Shown: positions 62,036 through 64,000 of the stretch, piece after piece
How the letters are laid out: the number at the start of each line of letters is the position of its first letter
Numbering within the stretch: position 1 is the stretch's first letter
Assembly (NCBI GenBank): GCA_001574975.1
Contig: KQ965744.1
Span: 62,001-126,000, forward strand
DNA: 64,000 nt
Reading direction: 5' to 3'
Source of the DNA: Gonapodya prolifera JEL478
Taxonomy: Eukaryota > Monoblepharomycota > Monoblepharidomycetes > Monoblepharidales > Gonapodyaceae
Translations under genes and position numbers: made by a program
Notes under the pieces: generated by a model
What the model saw: only the letters and a program-made list of their open reading frames with translations
Database searches by the model: none
What the model was told of the DNA's origin: nothing

Positions 62036-64000
62036 TCAGATCTTGGCCTTCGGAGGGGGCGCAGTCGCGAGCAGGATGTCGCGGATGTCAAACAGAGCCT
62101 CCTCAATGAAGGCCTTCAATCGGTGAGGCTGCATGGGCTTGAGGGAAGCCACGTTGAAGTGCAGGGAGTCGTTCTTGATCATGTAGGCGATACTGGACGA
62201 GGAAAGGAAGTGAAAAAGCGTTAGCAACACTTTCGTCGTGTCGTGCTCAAACACAAAGTGCGAACTCACCCGTAGCCGTCAGGCACGACTTCACCCCATC
62301 CGTAACCCTCAAAGTGGTCGTTGGGGATCTGAGATGTGGACAGGCGCCAGTGTGAAGATTTGGTGTAGGTCGGGTCGGTGAAGATGGTTGGTTTGGGCTC
62401 GTCTGGTTTGAGGATGAGACGGAGACCTTCGGAACCGGCCGAGTTGCTGATAAACACCCCAGAACTGTAAGACAAGTAACCTTCACACTTACCAAGCAAG
62501 TGCCTGTCGACACCGTGGCCCTCCAAGGCGTCGTTCATGTACGCAACGTGGGCGTCAATCGCAGCTCGGCAAAGTTGACCCTTCACCTTGACCTGCAAAA
62601 GGGGACAACGTCACATGGTACCTTTCAAATCCACACCGCAGCGACCTTGAACTCACGGGGATGGTTGGGTCTGCCATGGAAGCTGTCCACTTCTTGCTCT
62701 GGTCCGAGAACGTCCGGCAGGTCTCAGTACGTCCCTCGTCAAACTTGCGGGTGTTGGCAGTTTCGTAAGTAGCACATCCGACACCGTGCATCCTGAAGAA
62801 CGCCTGAGAACAAAGGAGCCCGAATTGCAACGTTCATCAGAGCACCTCAATTACACGGAGCCGCTCGTCACACTGACCAGCTGCATCGCCATTTGCGCCA
62901 AGGCGTCGGGGGACACACCCATCTTCTTGACGAGGTTCTTTCCGTAAGCGTAGGACGCAAGCACGGCGACTTCGTGCTTGCCGACAAGTTCGTTGAACGC
63001 CTTTTGTGACTGCGCGACGGCGGACTCAAGCTCGCCGTTCAGAACAAACTCAAGCTTGACGGGGTTTTGAAGAGAGGCGACGGGAGAGGCCGTTCCGTGA
63101 GAAAGCTTGTTGTGGTAGATCCTGGTGTTTTGGGAGTTCCATCCATCAACTCTGGGAAGGATGGTTACGTGAACGGTCCTCGGAAACTTACTGGTCGGCA
63201 ACCCAGTCGACCAGTTTCGCGGTGGGGGTGGCGTCAATCATTGAGTGCTCGCCCATGAACGCCGCCTTGCCGTTCTCCCACACAATGATTTGCGAGTGCT
63301 GTGTAAGTGGTTGACGTTATAAAGCAGTTTATCGCTGCGGTGCAGCGAAGGACTGACCTTGTCGTAGTAGCGAGATGTAGCATCTCCGTGCCAAGCAGAC
63401 CTGGCGCACTACAGTCGGGCATCAAAGACATCAGCGCCAACGTCCCTTCCGGCCCCACAGAATCGCAAAGCGTACCTCCTCCCTGGTCACAGGGCTCTCG
63501 TTGTCCAAGCACAGCACGAAAATCGATTCCTCGATCGCGTCGAGCGATGCGCCGTTGACGGGACTGATGGCGCGAAGCTTCTCGTAGTTCTTGGCCCACA
63601 CGTCACGGTGGTCCGCAGAGAGGACACCGATAGAGGCAGTCTTCTTGCTACCGGCGAGGTCGATGACACGTTGGAGTTGACTGATGCGGAGGATGAGGTC
63701 GATCACAAATGTTGTGGGCGGTAAACCCAACACTCACACTTCAAGGTCCGGGGTGCTCAGCTCCTTTCCGTCGTTGGTTAGGACGGGAACCTTGAAGTAC
63801 TGGTTGTTGCGGACGGCAACAATGAATTGGTGCTGGGCGGGGTCGGCAACCTTGCACACATCCTCGGGGAGTCTGGGCACTCGGGAGGCGTTGAACACAC
63901 TTGAGTGAGAGAGTCGATGGTAAAAATTTCGGCAGAGCGGGAAGACAAAGCGTGGTGGTACTCACAAAGCGTATTGGCGGGAGTCCATCGCGTTGCCTCT
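62036..64000 (-). CDS. Carnitine O-acetyltransferase, 5' end outside window
   Basis: Transfers acetyl groups between CoA and carnitine for export from peroxisomes and transfer into mitochondria. The N-terminal part lies right of 64000. Visible exons, in protein order, include the region with RAISPVNGASLDAIEESIF, IIVWENGKAAFMGEHSMIDA (catalytic His in GEHSMID, about 63245), GRTETCRTFSDQSKKW, then AAIDAHVAYMNDALEGHGVD, SHWRLSTSQIP and FEGYGWGEVVPDGYG, the last two conserved acyltransferase stretches. The C-terminus reads FNVASLKPMQPHRLKAF and ends PPPKAKI at 62036. AKI is a documented peroxisomal targeting tripeptide in Candida tropicalis, so peroxisomal location is likely. At least six short introns. 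Confidence 0.92.

Overview
The window is nuclear DNA from a fungus. Almost every gene is broken by short GT...AG introns of about 55-65 nt, and reading frames join cleanly across them. The gene set is fungal: squalene epoxidase, a Zn2Cys6 transcription factor, a Dal5-type transporter, fungal TauD dioxygenases and an Ssk2-type MAPKKK. The intron density and a Tom20-SET fusion would suit a basidiomycete or an early-diverging fungus, but I cannot place the phylum from this window. I found no rRNA, tRNA, CRISPR array or virus-like element.

Layout. 1-10 kb: a MAPKKK (cut by the left edge), exocyst SEC3, an alpha/beta hydrolase and a SWIM-RING ubiquitin ligase, all on +. 10-16 kb: an LAT-type amino acid permease and acetyl-CoA synthetase on -. 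16-20 kb: a gene-poor stretch with a diverged repeat pair and one unrecognised gene. 20-29 kb: a ZFAND2-like AN1/UIM/CaaX protein head to head with proteasome beta-2 (PUP1), then GINS subunit SLD5, mitochondrial ribosomal bL35m and an F-box-like gene. 29-38 kb: a Zn2Cys6 regulator, ERG1 and succinyl-CoA ligase alpha. 38-48 kb (-): a GCNA/SprT-type protease, MCM3 and a Tom20-SET fusion. 48-59.6 kb: two TauD/JLP1-type dioxygenases flanking a Dal5/SOA1-type transporter, an FAD monooxygenase and an FMO. 59.9-64 kb (-): a second AN1 protein, a DUF4326-2H phosphoesterase fusion and a carnitine acetyltransferase cut by the right edge.

Main observations. (1) 48-59.6 kb looks like an organosulfur (sulfonate) utilisation cluster. 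Its two divergent promoters share the exact 11-mer TATGACGCCAC, which resembles the binding site of the fungal sulfur regulator CYS-3/MetR. (2) A repeat family occupies at least four enlarged introns. It is always in sense with the host gene and starts at or next to the 5' splice site, as introner-like elements do. (3) Two domain fusions stand out: DUF4326 with an AKAP7-like 2H phosphoesterase, and Tom20 with a SET domain. (4) A proteasome-linked AN1/UIM protein shares a roughly 100 bp promoter with a proteasome core subunit.

Exon boundaries were worked out by hand from splice-site sequence and protein continuity. Intron lengths may be off by a few bases.
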